Source: Paracoccaceae bacterium (GTDB lineage: Bacteria; Pseudomonadota; Alphaproteobacteria; Rhodobacterales; Rhodobacteraceae). From it: a stretch of 64,000 bases of DNA. The notes under the pieces were generated by a model, which saw nothing but the letters and a program-made list of their open reading frames with translations, was not told the origin of the DNA and did not search any database. Below, piece after piece: positions 52,833 through 61,720 of this stretch; position 1 is the stretch's first letter, and each line of letters opens with the position of its first letter. Made by a program: the position numbers and the translations under genes. Where the stretch lies: the NCBI GenBank assembly GCA_027489375.1, contig JAIXZW010000005.1:453100-517099 (forward strand), in the 5' to 3' direction.

Positions 52833-53423
52833 TCAGTGCAGCTTGGTCTGCATCGAGATGGTCACGGCGATGGAGCGCTGGCCATCGGCGCCGAAGGCGG
52901 GACCGGAGGCGATGCAGTCCAGACCGACGCGGCGGGCAAGACGCCACGAATGTTCGGGGATGATGCCGAGCAGGGTCGCCGCACCCAGCGTGCGGGCCGA
53001 GATGACCATTTCGTGGATGAGTTGCATCTGCACGCGAAGGCGATTCGCGGCGGGGACGGTTTCGGCGACGAAGACGCGGCTCGATTCCCAGACGGTGGCG
53101 GCGACGGGCGCGGGAAAGGACAGCAGGTCGCGCGGCAGGCTGGGCAGAAGGCCGAGTTGCGCATCGCGGATCATGTAGCTGTAGATGCCGCAGCGGTGGA
53201 TGGTGGGCGTCAGGCGGACTCCGGCAAGGATTTCGCCGCGTTCGTGGACGGCGACCCAACGGCTGGCGGGGGTGTCATACTGGTCGAACTCCATCCCGTC
53301 GGCCTGTGGCAGGTCCCATCCGGCGGTCGTGATGAAGGTGTGGTGGCGGGCGCGCAGGAGGCTTGCGAACAGCGTGCCGTGCTGGTGGAGGTTGTCGAAA
53401 GACAGGGTCGTCACTTGCATCAT
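52833..53423 (-). CDS. luxI: Acyl-homoserine-lactone synthase (LuxI family)
   Basis: A 196-residue LuxI-type synthase that makes an N-acyl-homoserine lactone from SAM and an acyl donor. The invariant set is visible: Arg24/Arg26, Phe30, Trp36, Asp47, Asp50 (EFDQYD), Arg70, Glu113 and Arg116 (WESSR). Acyl length is not predictable by eye. Two ATGs (53423, 53420) follow AAGGAG. It is 36 bases after the luxR gene and on the same strand. Confidence 0.9.
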   Translation of the reverse strand: MMQVTTLSFDNLHQHGTLFASLLRARHHTFITTAGWDLPQADGMEFDQYDTPASRWVAVHERGEILAGVRLTPTIHRCGIYSYMIRDAQLGLLPSLPRDLLSFPAPVAATVWESSRVFVAETVPAANRLRVQMQLIHEMVISARTLGAATLLGIIPEHSWRLARRVGLDCIASGPAFGADGQRSIAVTISMQTKLH

Positions 53424-53459
53424 TGGTCTCCTTCATTTGGGTTGAAGGGACTGGCACGG

Positions 53460-54074
53460 TCAATCGAGCTGTCGGTATTCGCGCAGTTTGCGGATGGCTT
53501 CGGACGTGGTCCGGGCCTCGAGCCGGATGCGTGCGGATTTCAGCCGCGCCTTGAACGCACTTTCGGTGATCCCCAGTTTCTCTGCCGCCGCCACGTGCCT
53601 GTCCCCGTTGGCAAGGCATCGCAGCGCCTCGATCTGGGCCCGTGTCAGATCGGATGGCGGCTTTGCCTCGATATGGAGCTGGATCGTGGTTTCGCGCAGG
53701 CGGTCCAGTTCCTGGTCCGTGAATTCGCGGTCCCCGCGGGCGATGCCCACGATGGAGCGCGAGGTGATCGGGCCATAGGAGGACACCGCGCCGTAGTGCA
53801 GCCCGTAGCCCGCCGCTTTCTTCATCACGCTGAAAGGGTCAGGCAGGGGGATGGCGCTCCAGCGCGTCGTGCCCTCGACCCCGACGCCCCAAAACACGAG
53901 GGGATCCCGGAGGTAGTAGGACTGGGAATTGTATTGCTCCACCCATGCGGCGGGATAGGAACTTCGGTAGATCAGCGGGGTGGCGAAGCGGATGTGAAGA
54001 CCGACCGTGTAGCCCAAGGGGGCAAGGTCGTTCAGCTGGTCCAACAAAACCATGATGGCTTTACGTTCCGCCAT
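53460..54074 (-). CDS. luxR: LuxR-family autoinducer-binding regulator
   Basis: A 204-residue quorum-sensing regulator: N-terminal autoinducer-binding domain (about 1-130; YNSQSYYLRDPLVFWGV, YGAVSSYGPITS) and C-terminal LuxR helix-turn-helix (about 140-200; LTRAQIEALRCLANGDRHVAAAEKLGITESAFKARLKSAR). Start ATG 54074 is chosen from domain layout; the ribosome-binding site is weak. It precedes luxI as a likely operon and sits just beyond the rplQ terminator. No clear lux box is seen upstream. Confidence 0.9.
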   Translation of the reverse strand: MAERKAIMVLLDQLNDLAPLGYTVGLHIRFATPLIYRSSYPAAWVEQYNSQSYYLRDPLVFWGVGVEGTTRWSAIPLPDPFSVMKKAAGYGLHYGAVSSYGPITSRSIVGIARGDREFTDQELDRLRETTIQLHIEAKPPSDLTRAQIEALRCLANGDRHVAAAEKLGITESAFKARLKSARIRLEARTTSEAIRKLREYRQLD

Positions 54075-54195
54075 ATGTTGCCCGAACAGGGCCCCCCGAT
54101 TACCAGTATGGATTGCGGATAATACAACTCCACACGTCCAGATTGCACACGTTCCCATTCCGCTGACAAGCCGAGTCGCGGCACACGGGCAAAAG

Positions 54196-54219
54196 AAAAG
54201 CCCGCCGAAGCGGGCTTTT
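54196..54219. terminator. Terminator of the alpha operon (after rplQ)
   Basis: AAAAGCCCGC/GCGGGCTTTT perfect 10-base-pair stem with CGAA loop, symmetric A/T flanks, 31 bases past the rplQ stop. Confidence 0.93.
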
Positions 54220-54249
54220 CAAGCGGGTCGGGCAAAGATGCCCGAAATA

Positions 54250-54669
54250 TCAATCTTCTGCGGCTTCTTCCGCTTCTACGCGGGCGCGGTCAGCGGCGCC
54301 TTTGGCCGACGGATCGCGGTCAACGAATTCGATGATCGCCATCGGGGCCATGTCGCCGTAACGGAAACCGGCCTTGAGGATGCGGACGTAGCCGCCCTGA
54401 CGCGACTGGTAGCGCGGGCCGAGGATTGCGAAGAGACGCTCGACGTGGCGGTCTTCTTTCAGTTGGGCCGCAGCCTGACGGCGGGCGTGCAGGTCGCCGC
54501 GCTTGGCCAGCGTGATCAGCTTTTCGATGATCGGACGCAGTTCCTTGGCTTTCGGCAAGGTGGTCTTGATCTGCTCGTGCTCGATCAGCGAGCCGGACAT
54601 GTTGGCGAACAGCGCCTTGCGGTGTTCGTGGGTGCGGTTCAGGCGGCGGTAGCCACGTGCGTGACGCAT
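54250..54669 (-). CDS. rplQ: 50S ribosomal protein L17
   Basis: A 139-residue large-subunit protein that begins [20 protein letters not shown] and has [20 protein letters not shown], the L17 signature. The acidic C-terminal extension (VEAEEAAED) is typical of alphaproteobacteria. It lies 147 bases after rpoA, with a GGTGCGCA hairpin in the gap, and ends at the alpha-operon terminator. Confidence 0.97.
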   Translation of the reverse strand: MRHARGYRRLNRTHEHRKALFANMSGSLIEHEQIKTTLPKAKELRPIIEKLITLAKRGDLHARRQAAAQLKEDRHVERLFAILGPRYQSRQGGYVRILKAGFRYGDMAPMAIIEFVDRDPSAKGAADRARVEAEEAAED

Positions 54670-54790
54670 GGTAGTCTCCTAGCGTTTATACTTTGTGTTG
54701 CCGACCCTGCGTTGGGGCTGGCTTCGTTGGGGCGGGATTGCCCGGGTGGTGAAAGGTGCGCGAAGGCCGCGCACCGCGGGATCGTGTGAT

Positions 54791-54811
54791 GGTGCGCAAT
54801 GAATGCGCACC
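54791..54811. repeat. GGTGCGCA hairpin in the rpoA-rplQ gap
   Basis: GGTGCGCA/TGCGCACC stem with ATGAA loop, five bases from the rpoA stop. The same stem occurs at 60348. Confidence 0.75.
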
Positions 54812-54816
54812 AACGC

Positions 54817-55833
54817 TTAGAACTGGTCTTCGAAGCGCTTGGCGAGGTCTTCGATGTTTTCCGGCGGCCAATCCTCGACTTCCATGCCGAGGTGGAGGCC
54901 CATGCCCGAAAGCACTTCCTTGATCTCGTTGAGCGACTTGCGGCCGAAGTTCGGGGTGCGGAGCATCTCGGCTTCGGTTTTCTGGATAAGATCGCCGATG
55001 TAGACGATGTTGTCGTTCTTGAGGCAGTTGGCCGAACGGACCGACAGTTCCAGCTCATCGACTTTCTTGAGCAGGAGCGGATTGAATTCCAGCCCTGCGT
55101 CCACTTCGCCCTTCAGCGCCGATTCCGGCTCGTCGAAGTTGACGAAGATCGACAGTTGGTCCTGAAGGATGCGCGCGGCATAGGCCACGGCGTCATCCGG
55201 CGTCAGCGCGCCGTTGGTTTCGATCTTCATGGTCAGCTTGTCGTAGTCGAGAACCTGACCTTCGCGGGTCGGGGTGACTTCGTAGCTGACTTTCTTGACC
55301 GGCGAGAAGATGGCGTCGATGGCGATGAGGCCGATCGGAGCATCTTCGGGCTTGTTCTTGTCGGCCGAGACGTAGCCTTTGCCGGTGTTCACGGTGAGTT
55401 CCATGAACACGTCGGCGCCATCGTCGAGGTGGCAGATCACGTGGTCCTTGTTCAGAACCTCGATCCCGTTGGATTCCGAAATGTCGCCAGCGGTGACGAC
55501 GCCCGGACCCTTGGCCGAGATCGACAGGCGTTTCGGCCCTTCGACTTCCATCTTGAGCGCGACGCCCTTGAGGTTCAGCACGATGTCGGTGACGTCTTCA
55601 CGCACGCCCGCCACGCTGGAGAACTCGTGCAGGACGTTGTCGATCTGCACCGACGTGATCGCGCCGCCTTGCAGCGAGGACATCAGCACGCGGCGCAGCG
55701 CGTTGCCGAGGGTCAGACCGAAGCCGCGTTCCAGCGGTTCGGCGATCACGGTCGCCACGCGGGCCGGATCGGCGCCGGGGCGCACCACCAGTTGCGTCGG
55801 CTTGATGAGTTCTTGCCAGTTCTTGTGGATCAT
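54817..55833 (-). CDS. rpoA: RNA polymerase alpha subunit
   Basis: The 338-residue alpha subunit. N-terminal assembly domain ([21 protein letters not shown], about 40-60), linker, and C-terminal domain with [21 protein letters not shown] and [18 protein letters not shown] for UP-element and activator contact. ATG 55833 has GGAGGCGA at seven bases. In the alpha operon between rpsK and rplQ. Confidence 0.98.
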   Translation of the reverse strand: MIHKNWQELIKPTQLVVRPGADPARVATVIAEPLERGFGLTLGNALRRVLMSSLQGGAITSVQIDNVLHEFSSVAGVREDVTDIVLNLKGVALKMEVEGPKRLSISAKGPGVVTAGDISESNGIEVLNKDHVICHLDDGADVFMELTVNTGKGYVSADKNKPEDAPIGLIAIDAIFSPVKKVSYEVTPTREGQVLDYDKLTMKIETNGALTPDDAVAYAARILQDQLSIFVNFDEPESALKGEVDAGLEFNPLLLKKVDELELSVRSANCLKNDNIVYIGDLIQKTEAEMLRTPNFGRKSLNEIKEVLSGMGLHLGMEVEDWPPENIEDLAKRFEDQF

Positions 55834-55905
55834 GCTGTCGCCTCCATACTTGCCCACTGCCCATGTCCATAAGCAGCGGACGCCCGAGGATCAGAAATAG
55901 GGAAA

Positions 55906-55933
55906 TCGGGCCGCGCGGAATCGCACGGCCCGA
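55906..55933. other. Hairpin between rpsK and rpoA
   Basis: TCGGGCCG/CGGCCCGA stem with a 12-base loop, no U-tract, just after rpsK. Possibly an mRNA processing or stabilising structure. Confidence 0.45.
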
Positions 55934-55948
55934 CCGGATAGAAATAGC

Positions 55949-56347
55949 TTAGACGCGGCGGCGCTTCGGCGGACGGCAGCCGTTGTGCGCGAGCGGGGTC
56001 ACATCACGGATCGAGGTGATGTTGAAGCCGACGGCAGCCAGAGCGCGCAGAGCCGATTCACGGCCCGAACCGGGGCCCTGCACTTCGACTTCGAGCGTTT
56101 TCACGCCATGTTCCTGCGCCTTGCGGCCCGCATCTTCGGCGGCCATCTGGGCGGCGTAAGGGGTCGATTTGCGCGAACCCTTGAAGCCCATCGTGCCGGC
56201 GGACGACCACGAGATCGCGTTGCCCTGCACGTCGGAGATCAGGATTTTGGTGTTGTTGAAGGAAGAGTTCACGTGAGCAACGCCAGCGGCGATGTTCTTG
56301 CGTTCTTTTTTCTTCAGACGGGCGGCGTTCTTGGTATCGCGTGCCAT
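55949..56347 (-). CDS. rpsK: 30S ribosomal protein S11
   Basis: A 132-residue small-subunit platform protein with [34 protein letters not shown] and the C-terminal [18 protein letters not shown] that contacts 16S rRNA. Complete; 14 bases after rpsM. Confidence 0.98.
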   Translation of the reverse strand: MARDTKNAARLKKKERKNIAAGVAHVNSSFNNTKILISDVQGNAISWSSAGTMGFKGSRKSTPYAAQMAAEDAGRKAQEHGVKTLEVEVQGPGSGRESALRALAAVGFNITSIRDVTPLAHNGCRPPKRRRV

Positions 56348-56361
56348 GATCTATGCCCCTC

Positions 56362-56730
56362 TTATTTCTTCTTGCCGGCGATGGCTTTGGCAGGACCCTT
56401 GCGGGTGCGCGCGTTCGTGTGCGTGCGCTGGCCGCGAACCGGAAGGTTCTTGCGGTGACGCAGGCCACGGTAGCAGCCAAGGTCCATCAGACGCTTGATG
56501 TTCATCGAGACTTCGCGGCGCAGGTCGCCTTCGACCGTGAAGTTGGCGTCGATGTATTCGCGGATTGCGAGCACTTCGGCGTCCGACAGCTGGTTGACGC
56601 GGCGGGCGCGGTCGATGTTCAGCGCGGCGCAGATGGTTTCGGCGTTATGCGAACCGATACCGGTGATGTAGGTGAGCGCGATCGGAACCCGTTTCGCGGT
56701 CGGGATGTTGACGCCAGCAATACGTGCCAA
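56362..56730 (-). CDS. rpsM: 30S ribosomal protein S13, TTG start
   Basis: A 122-residue small-subunit head protein; [20 protein letters not shown] at the front, [20 protein letters not shown] near 92-111 and a basic tail. The only start fitting the universal N-terminus is TTG 56730, preceded by AAGGAAG at seven bases; the upstream 32-codon extension lacks homology. First gene of an alpha sub-operon with a candidate promoter 136 bases upstream. Confidence 0.96.
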   Translation of the reverse strand: MARIAGVNIPTAKRVPIALTYITGIGSHNAETICAALNIDRARRVNQLSDAEVLAIREYIDANFTVEGDLRREVSMNIKRLMDLGCYRGLRHRKNLPVRGQRTHTNARTRKGPAKAIAGKKK

Positions 56731-56865
56731 AGCGTGTCTTCCTTTTCGTTGCGGTTCCGTGATGCCAGAACCTTTTTTCACAACTTGACGCCGAAGGTTC
56801 GACGCCGATTCAATCTGTCTGGCCAAGCATCAAATAGGCCGGACGATTCCCTTGCGGGACGCCGT

Positions 56866-56894
56866 GCTGTATGGGGTTTTCCCCCGCCCGTCAA
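56866..56894 (-). promoter_or_regulatory. Candidate alpha-operon promoter before rpsM
   Basis: Minus strand: TTGACG (56894-56889), 17-base spacer, TACAGC (56871-56866), in the 194-base adk-rpsM gap. It fits the sigma70 pattern well and would give rpsM-rpsK-rpoA-rplQ independent expression. Confidence 0.55.
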
Positions 56895-56924
56895 GGCCCG
56901 AAGGCGGAACGGGCAAGGGGAAGA

Positions 56925-57575
56925 TCAGCGTTTGTCAAGGACTTTGGCGATGGCCGCTGCGACCGCGTCCATCTCGGCCAGACCATCGACCGAGGCGAGC
57001 TTGCCCTTGGCGTAGTAGTAACCGATCAGGGGCGAGGTTTTCTTGTAGTATTCCATCAGCCGCTGCTTGAGCGCGTCTTCGTTGTCGTCGGCGCGGCGGA
57101 CCATGCTGGTGCCGCCGCAGACATCGCAGGTGCCCGCCTTGGCCGTGGGTTTGGTCTGGTCGTGATAGACCGCGCCGCAGGAGCCGCAGGTGAAGCGGCC
57201 CGTGATGCGCGCGACGAGGGCGGTGTCATCCACCTGCATCTCGATCACGGCATCCAGCGTCTGCCCCGTGCGGGACAGCAGCGCACCAAGCGCATCGGCC
57301 TGCGCCAGCGTGCGGGGGAAGCCGTCGAAGATGAAGCCGCCGCCCGCATGGCCGGTGATCTTTTCCTCAATCAGGCCGATGACGATTTCATCCGTGACAA
57401 GCTGGCCCTTGGCCATGACTTCGGCCACGCGATTGCCCATCTCGGTCCCGCTGGTCTTGGCTTCCCGCAGCATGTCGCCGGTGGAAAGCTGGACCATGCC
57501 GCGACCGTCGACCAGACGTTTGGCCTGAGTGCCCTTCCCTGCGCCGGGAGGGCCGAGGAGGATGATGTTGGTCAT
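56925..57575 (-). CDS. adk: Adenylate kinase, zinc-lid form
   Basis: A 216-residue AMP/ATP phosphotransferase: P-loop [10 protein letters not shown] (8-17), DGFPRT AMP-site motif (near 84) and a long LID domain with four cysteines (CGSC near 129-132 and CDVC near 149-152) that bind structural zinc, a trait of many alphaproteobacterial enzymes. It follows secY in the usual spc arrangement, nine bases away. Confidence 0.97.
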   Translation of the reverse strand: MTNIILLGPPGAGKGTQAKRLVDGRGMVQLSTGDMLREAKTSGTEMGNRVAEVMAKGQLVTDEIVIGLIEEKITGHAGGGFIFDGFPRTLAQADALGALLSRTGQTLDAVIEMQVDDTALVARITGRFTCGSCGAVYHDQTKPTAKAGTCDVCGGTSMVRRADDNEDALKQRLMEYYKKTSPLIGYYYAKGKLASVDGLAEMDAVAAAIAKVLDKR

Positions 57576-57584
57576 GCCGCCCCC

Positions 57585-58943
57585 TTAGCGCCGTGCGGGT
57601 GCGCGCGGTGCCGTGCGCTTCTTGCCGCGGAGCTGCGACTTTTCGATCAGGCCTTCGTATTGGTGGGCCAGAAGATGCGACTGGATCTGGTTGATCGTGT
57701 CCATCGTCACCGACACCACGATGAGCACCGAGGTGCCGCCGAAGTAGAAGGGGATCGACAGTTCGTTGCGCAGGATCTCGGGCAGAAGGCAGATGAGGGC
57801 GAGGTAGCCCGAGCCGAGCACGAGGATGCGGTTGGCGACGTATTCCAGATACTCCTCGGTCTTCTTGCCAGGGCGGATGCCCGCGATGAAGCCGTTCTGG
57901 TTCTTCAGGTTCTCGGCCACGTCATCGACCTTGAAGGCGACGTTGTGGGTGTAGAAGTAGCTGAAGAAGACGATCATCGCCGTGAAGAACAGCAGGTAAA
58001 GCGGCTGGCCGGGGCCGAAATAGGCGAGGATCGTCGACATGACCGGGCCGGTCTGCTGGCCGGAGAAGGTCGAGATCGTGGTCGGCAGCAAGAGCAGCGA
58101 CGAGGCGAAGATCGCCGGGATCACGCCCGCGGGGTTGACCTTGATCGGCAGGTGCGAGGAGCCGCCGTCATAGATCTTCATGCCGACCTGACGGCGGGGA
58201 TACTGGATGTGGATCTTGCGCAGCGCCCGTTCAAGGAACACGACGAAGGTGATGACCACGACGACCATCAGGAAAACGCCGATGATGACGGGGGTCGAAA
58301 CCGCGCCGGCACGGCCGCTTTCGAGGAATTGCGCCAAGGCGTGGGGGATTTCGGCCACGATGCCGACGAAGATGATGAGCGAGGTGCCGTTGCCGATGCC
58401 ACGCGCGGTGATCTGTTCGCCCAGCCACATCAGGAACATGGTGCCGCCGACAAGGGTGATCACGCAGGCGAGTTTGAAGAACAGGCCCGGATCATGGGCG
58501 AGGCCGCCCGACTCGATCGACGCGGCGATGCCCCAGGCCTGGAAGGTGGCCAGCACCACGGTGCCGTAGCGGGTATACTGGTTGATCTTTTTGCGACCCT
58601 GCTCGCCCTCTTTCTTGAGCTGTTCGAGGTGCGGGATCATCGAGGTGAGCAACTGGACGATGATCGAGGCCGAGATATAGGGCATGATCCCGAGGGCGAA
58701 GATGCCCATGCGGCTGATCGCGCCGCCGGTGAACATATTGAGCATGCCACCGATTCCGGCACCCGCGCTGTCCATGAACTCGCGCAGCGCCGTGCCGTCG
58801 ATGCCCGGAACGGGGATGTAGGTCCCCAGACGGTAGACCATCAGCAGGCCGAGGGTGAAGAAGATGCGTTGGCGAAGGTCGGTCGCCTTGCCAAGGGCGG
58901 CCCAACTCAGGTTCGCCGCCATTTGCTCTGCAGCAGATGCCAT
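57585..58943 (-). CDS. secY: Protein translocase channel subunit SecY
   Basis: The 452-residue SecYEG channel with ten membrane helices; RIFFTLGLLMVYRLGTYIPVPG at helix 1, the plug region near 60-75 and cytosolic loops with conserved Arg residues (ANRILVLGS). Complete and in-frame. Located between rplO and adk. Its start has a weak AAAGAG site, plausibly relying on readthrough of the leader after rplO. Confidence 0.98.
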   Translation of the reverse strand: MASAAEQMAANLSWAALGKATDLRQRIFFTLGLLMVYRLGTYIPVPGIDGTALREFMDSAGAGIGGMLNMFTGGAISRMGIFALGIMPYISASIIVQLLTSMIPHLEQLKKEGEQGRKKINQYTRYGTVVLATFQAWGIAASIESGGLAHDPGLFFKLACVITLVGGTMFLMWLGEQITARGIGNGTSLIIFVGIVAEIPHALAQFLESGRAGAVSTPVIIGVFLMVVVVITFVVFLERALRKIHIQYPRRQVGMKIYDGGSSHLPIKVNPAGVIPAIFASSLLLLPTTISTFSGQQTGPVMSTILAYFGPGQPLYLLFFTAMIVFFSYFYTHNVAFKVDDVAENLKNQNGFIAGIRPGKKTEEYLEYVANRILVLGSGYLALICLLPEILRNELSIPFYFGGTSVLIVVSVTMDTINQIQSHLLAHQYEGLIEKSQLRGKKRTAPRAPARR

Positions 58944-59049
58944 GCCCAGACTCTTTCATAAGAAAAACGCCGCCGAACCGTTTTCCGGTCGGCGGCGCGG
59001 GAAAACTTCGCCTTGTGATGTAAGCGGTATGGAGGCCGCTCACAACACC

Positions 59050-59526
59050 TTATTCGGCTGCAACCTTTGCCGCCTTGACGGTGAGCGTGCCGCCCGCCTT
59101 GGCAACGGCTTCGACGGCCGAGGCGGAAGCGCCGGTGACGTTCAGCTTCACGGCGGTCTTGATTTCGCCCTTGGCGAGGATGCGGATGCCGTCACGCTTG
59201 TGGTTGGTCAGGCCGGCGGCGACGAGCACGTCTTCGGTGATTTCCGATTTCGCGTCGAGCTTGCCGAGGCCGATGAATTTCTCGATCAGGCCGAGGTTCA
59301 CAACGGCGTATTCCATGCGGTTCGGCTTGTTGAAGCCGCGCTTGGGAAGACGGCGGTAGAGGGGCATCTGGCCGCCTTCGTAGCCGCCGATGGCGACGCC
59401 CGAACGCGATTTCTGACCCTTGATACCGCGGCCGGCGGTTTTACCCTTGCCCGAACCCGGACCACGCGCCACGCGCTTCTGCTTCTTGGCGGCGCCGGGA
59501 TTGTCGTGCAGTTCATTCAGTTTCAT
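59050..59526 (-). CDS. rplO: 50S ribosomal protein L15
   Basis: A 158-residue large-subunit protein with the N-terminal [20 protein letters not shown], Gly/Arg-rich [12 protein letters not shown] and GFEGGQMPL-like [18 protein letters not shown] segments. Start ATG 59526 is behind AGGAG; the longer open frame is not L15-like. It follows the GFA gene rather than rpmD, see finding on the split spc operon. Confidence 0.97.
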   Translation of the reverse strand: MKLNELHDNPGAAKKQKRVARGPGSGKGKTAGRGIKGQKSRSGVAIGGYEGGQMPLYRRLPKRGFNKPNRMEYAVVNLGLIEKFIGLGKLDAKSEITEDVLVAAGLTNHKRDGIRILAKGEIKTAVKLNVTGASASAVEAVAKAGGTLTVKAAKVAAE

Positions 59527-59618
59527 GTCGCATACTCCTAGGCCGGAATACCCATCCTGCGACGGAAGTTGGGCAACACGGCGTTTCTTGATTCTGTGAC
59601 GCAATGCGCCACCGGGGG

Positions 59619-59647
59619 CGTATAGCCCCGCAGGCCCCGCAGGGCAA
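59619..59647 (-). promoter_or_regulatory. Candidate promoter before rplO
   Basis: Minus strand: TTGCCC (59647-59642), 17-base spacer, TATACG (59624-59619), about 93 bases before the rplO start. It could drive rplO-secY-adk after the inserted terminator. Confidence 0.45.
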
Positions 59648-59698
59648 GGCTTCGATTAGCCCCCCTGCCCCACAACTGCGGAACAGGGGGAGAGGCGG

Positions 59699-60136
59699 TC
59701 ACGCGCCCGCAGGCCAGTGGAATTCGGGGCGGAGGCCTTCGTAGACGGGGCGGCCATCCGAGGGTTTGGCGTAGCCTTTCGATTCGTCCCAGAAGGCGTG
59801 GTAGGTCGCCTTGGGGAATTTGGCGTCATCATAGCCCATGACGTTCGGCACGGCCACGCGGATGCGTTTTTGCTTGTCGTCGAGCATCAGAACGGCGTCG
59901 CAATCGGTGCAGAGGCAGATTTCGAGCGGGCCGTTCGGGTTCTGCGCGTTGAAGGGGACGCGCTTGATCTTTTCGGGGTGGTCGACCTTGAGGTCGCCGT
60001 GGTTGAAAAAGGCGACATGGGTGTGCTGCTGTCCGGTGACGGATTTGCAGACGTTGCAATGGCATTCGTGGTTGTCGATGGGTTCGGCGTCGGTCGTCAC
60101 ATGCACATGCGAGCAGCCGCCTGAATATTTGGACAT
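59699..60136 (-). CDS. GFA-family zinc protein inserted in the spc operon
   Basis: A 145-residue protein of the GFA/CENP-V (glutathione-dependent formaldehyde-activating-like) family: zinc ligands in YSGGCSHVHV, HECHCNVCKSVTG and CLCTDCDAV. The beta-rich fold binds two zinc ions, but no catalytic activity is settled for most members. It lies, unusually, between rpmD and rplO, on the same strand as the ribosomal genes. A CCCCCTG/CAGGGGG hairpin follows its stop. Start ATG 60136. Confidence 0.85.
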   Translation of the reverse strand: MSKYSGGCSHVHVTTDAEPIDNHECHCNVCKSVTGQQHTHVAFFNHGDLKVDHPEKIKRVPFNAQNPNGPLEICLCTDCDAVLMLDDKQKRIRVAVPNVMGYDDAKFPKATYHAFWDESKGYAKPSDGRPVYEGLRPEFHWPAGA

Positions 60137-60290
60137 CGTGTCTCCTCCCGTTCTTTACGGTCGCGACTCCGGCGCGGCCTATACGAAAGCTAACCCGCGA
60201 CAGACCGAACGCATAGTATCAGCTACCGACATGAGCGGGCCGAAGTGCGACATGGGAAGAGTTGCGGGGTGCGCATTCGTTGCGCCCGTT

Positions 60291-60346
60291 TGGTCAAGGC
60301 GGTGTGGTCAAGGCGGTGTGGTCAAGGCGGCGCGGTCAAGGCGGCG
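60291..60346 (+). repeat. Four tandem 14-base repeats
   Basis: TGGTCAAGGCGGTG repeated four times with one to two substitutions in the last two copies (60291, 60305, 60319, 60333). Confidence 0.9.
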
Positions 60347-60347
60347 T

Positions 60348-60368
60348 GGTGCGCAGCAAGTGCGCACC
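60348..60368. repeat. GGTGCGCA hairpin
   Basis: GGTGCGCA/TGCGCACC stem with GCAAG loop, followed on the plus strand by CTACATTTTT. Same stem as at 54791 and, shorter, 34736. Confidence 0.75.
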
Positions 60369-60407
60369 CTACATTTTTCATGATTTTCGACCGACCGTAG
60401 AAAAGCA

Positions 60408-60435
60408 AAACGCCCTGTCTTGCGACAGGGCGTTT
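60408..60435 (-). terminator. Intrinsic terminator after rpmD
   Basis: AAACGCCCTGTC/GACAGGGCGTTT perfect 12-base-pair stem with four-base loop and T-rich flank on the minus strand, 32 bases beyond the rpmD stop. It lies in the middle of the normally continuous spc operon. Confidence 0.9.
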
Positions 60436-60466
60436 GCATCCGTTCCGGCGCTTGCGCGCGGACCGC

Positions 60467-60661
60467 TTAGCCGCGCTCTTCGATGATCTGCACGAGGTGC
60501 TGGATCTTGCGGACCATGCCACGGACCGAAGAGGTATCTTCGAGTTCGCGGGTGCGGTGCATCTTGTTCAGGCCGAGCCCTTTCAGGGTCGCGGTCTGGA
60601 CGGCGGGGCGGCGGGCGGCCGAGGCCACCTGCTTGACGACGATGGTTTTCTTGGCGGTCAT
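60467..60661 (-). CDS. rpmD: 50S ribosomal protein L30
   Basis: A 64-residue protein with the L30 pattern [40 protein letters not shown] and IQHLVQI. Complete. Two bases after rpsE; followed by the terminator described, making it the last gene of the upstream spc segment. Confidence 0.97.
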   Translation of the reverse strand: MTAKKTIVVKQVASAARRPAVQTATLKGLGLNKMHRTRELEDTSSVRGMVRKIQHLVQIIEERG

Positions 60662-60663
60662 GA

Positions 60664-61239
60664 TCAGGCCTCCACTGCTTCAGCTTCGGGCTTCTTCAGG
60701 ATCTCGGCCACTTTCTTGCCGCGACGGTTCGCGACATGGCGGGGCGAGGCTTCCTGCTTGAGGCCGTCGATGGTGGCGCGGATCATGTTGTAGGGGTTGG
60801 CCGAACCGATCGACTTCGCCACAACGTCCTGGATGCCGAGCATTTCGAAGACGGCGCGCATCGGGCCGCCCGCGATGATGCCGGTACCGGCAACGGCGGT
60901 GCGCATCACGACCTTACCGGCACCATGACGGCCCTCGATGTCGTGGTGCAGGGTGCGGCTGTCTTTGAGCGGCACGCGGACGAGCGAACGCTTGGCCTGT
61001 TCGGTGGCCTTGCGGATCGCTTCCGGCACTTCTTTCGCCTTGCCCTTGCCGAAGCCGACGCGACCACGCTGGTCGCCGACCACGACGAGTGCCGCAAAGC
61101 CGAAGCGCTTGCCGCCCTTCACGGTTTTCGAGACGCGGTTGATCGCGACCAGACGGTCGGCGAATTCCGGGGTTTCTTCCGGGCGGTTGTCGCGGCGGTC
61201 GTTGCCACGGCCTTCCCGGCGGTTGTCACGTTCTGCCAT
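60664..61239 (-). CDS. rpsE: 30S ribosomal protein S5
   Basis: A 191-residue protein: Arg/Asp-rich N-terminal extension (about 1-25), double-stranded RNA-binding-like domain with [20 protein letters not shown] and [17 protein letters not shown], then [19 protein letters not shown]. Extended tail EAEAVEA. Complete. Confidence 0.98.
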   Translation of the reverse strand: MAERDNRREGRGNDRRDNRPEETPEFADRLVAINRVSKTVKGGKRFGFAALVVVGDQRGRVGFGKGKAKEVPEAIRKATEQAKRSLVRVPLKDSRTLHHDIEGRHGAGKVVMRTAVAGTGIIAGGPMRAVFEMLGIQDVVAKSIGSANPYNMIRATIDGLKQEASPRHVANRRGKKVAEILKKPEAEAVEA

Positions 61240-61320
61240 GAGGCATTCCTTGTATCGTGGCGCGGCAAAGCGCCGTTGTATCCAATCCTCGTGCGCCGCG
61301 ATGCGGGGCCGGGATCATCG

Positions 61321-61342
61321 GGGCGGCGTTTGCACGCCGCCC
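61321..61342. other. Hairpin between rplR and rpsE
   Basis: GGGCGGCGT/ACGCCGCCC stem, TTGC loop, just after the rplR stop on the minus strand. No U-tract, so more likely a processing or attenuation site than a terminator. Confidence 0.5.
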
Positions 61343-61349
61343 GCTGTGA

Positions 61350-61709
61350 TCAGAACTTCAGGCCACCTTCACGGGCAGCATCGGCCAAGGCCTTGATCTT
61401 GCCGTGGAAGATGAAGCCGCCGCGGTCGAAGTAGCACTCTTCCACGCCGGCCTTCTTGGCACGCTCGGCAATCGCAGCGCCGATTTTGGCCGCAGCCTCG
61501 ACGTTGTTCTTGCCGACCAGACCAAAGTCCTTTTCGAGGGTCGAGGCCGCAGCGACGGTCACGCCCTTCACGTCGTCGATCAGCTGGGCGCTGATGTTCT
61601 TCGACGAGCGGTGCACGGACAGGCGCAGGCGCCCGTTCGACATCGCCTTCAGTTTGTTCCGGACGCGCAGGCGGCGCTTGAGGAACAGCTCTCTCTTGTT
61701 GTTCGCCAT
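61350..61709 (-). CDS. rplR: 50S ribosomal protein L18
   Basis: A 119-residue 5S-rRNA-binding protein with [34 protein letters not shown] and the C-terminal [25 protein letters not shown] segment [20 protein letters not shown]. Complete; 11 bases after rplF. Confidence 0.97.
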   Translation of the reverse strand: MANNKRELFLKRRLRVRNKLKAMSNGRLRLSVHRSSKNISAQLIDDVKGVTVAAASTLEKDFGLVGKNNVEAAAKIGAAIAERAKKAGVEECYFDRGGFIFHGKIKALADAAREGGLKF

Positions 61710-61720
61710 GATCGCGTTCC

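Larger units (their letters stand above)
60137..60466. other. 330-base gap with tandem repeats and hairpins
   Basis: Between rpmD and the GFA gene. From rpmD: terminator (60408-60435), GGTGCGCA hairpin (60348-60368), a 14-base tandem array (60291-60346), a degenerate GGTGCGCA hairpin near 60268, then about 100 bases that may hold the GFA promoter (a GTATAG box on the minus strand near 60180, -35 unclear). No coding frame is convincing. Confidence 0.75.

Noticed and set aside
54075..54195. Lux box upstream of luxR.
   Set aside because: No clear 18-20-base dyad of the usual kind; only AT-richer sequence and weak promoter-like hexamers.
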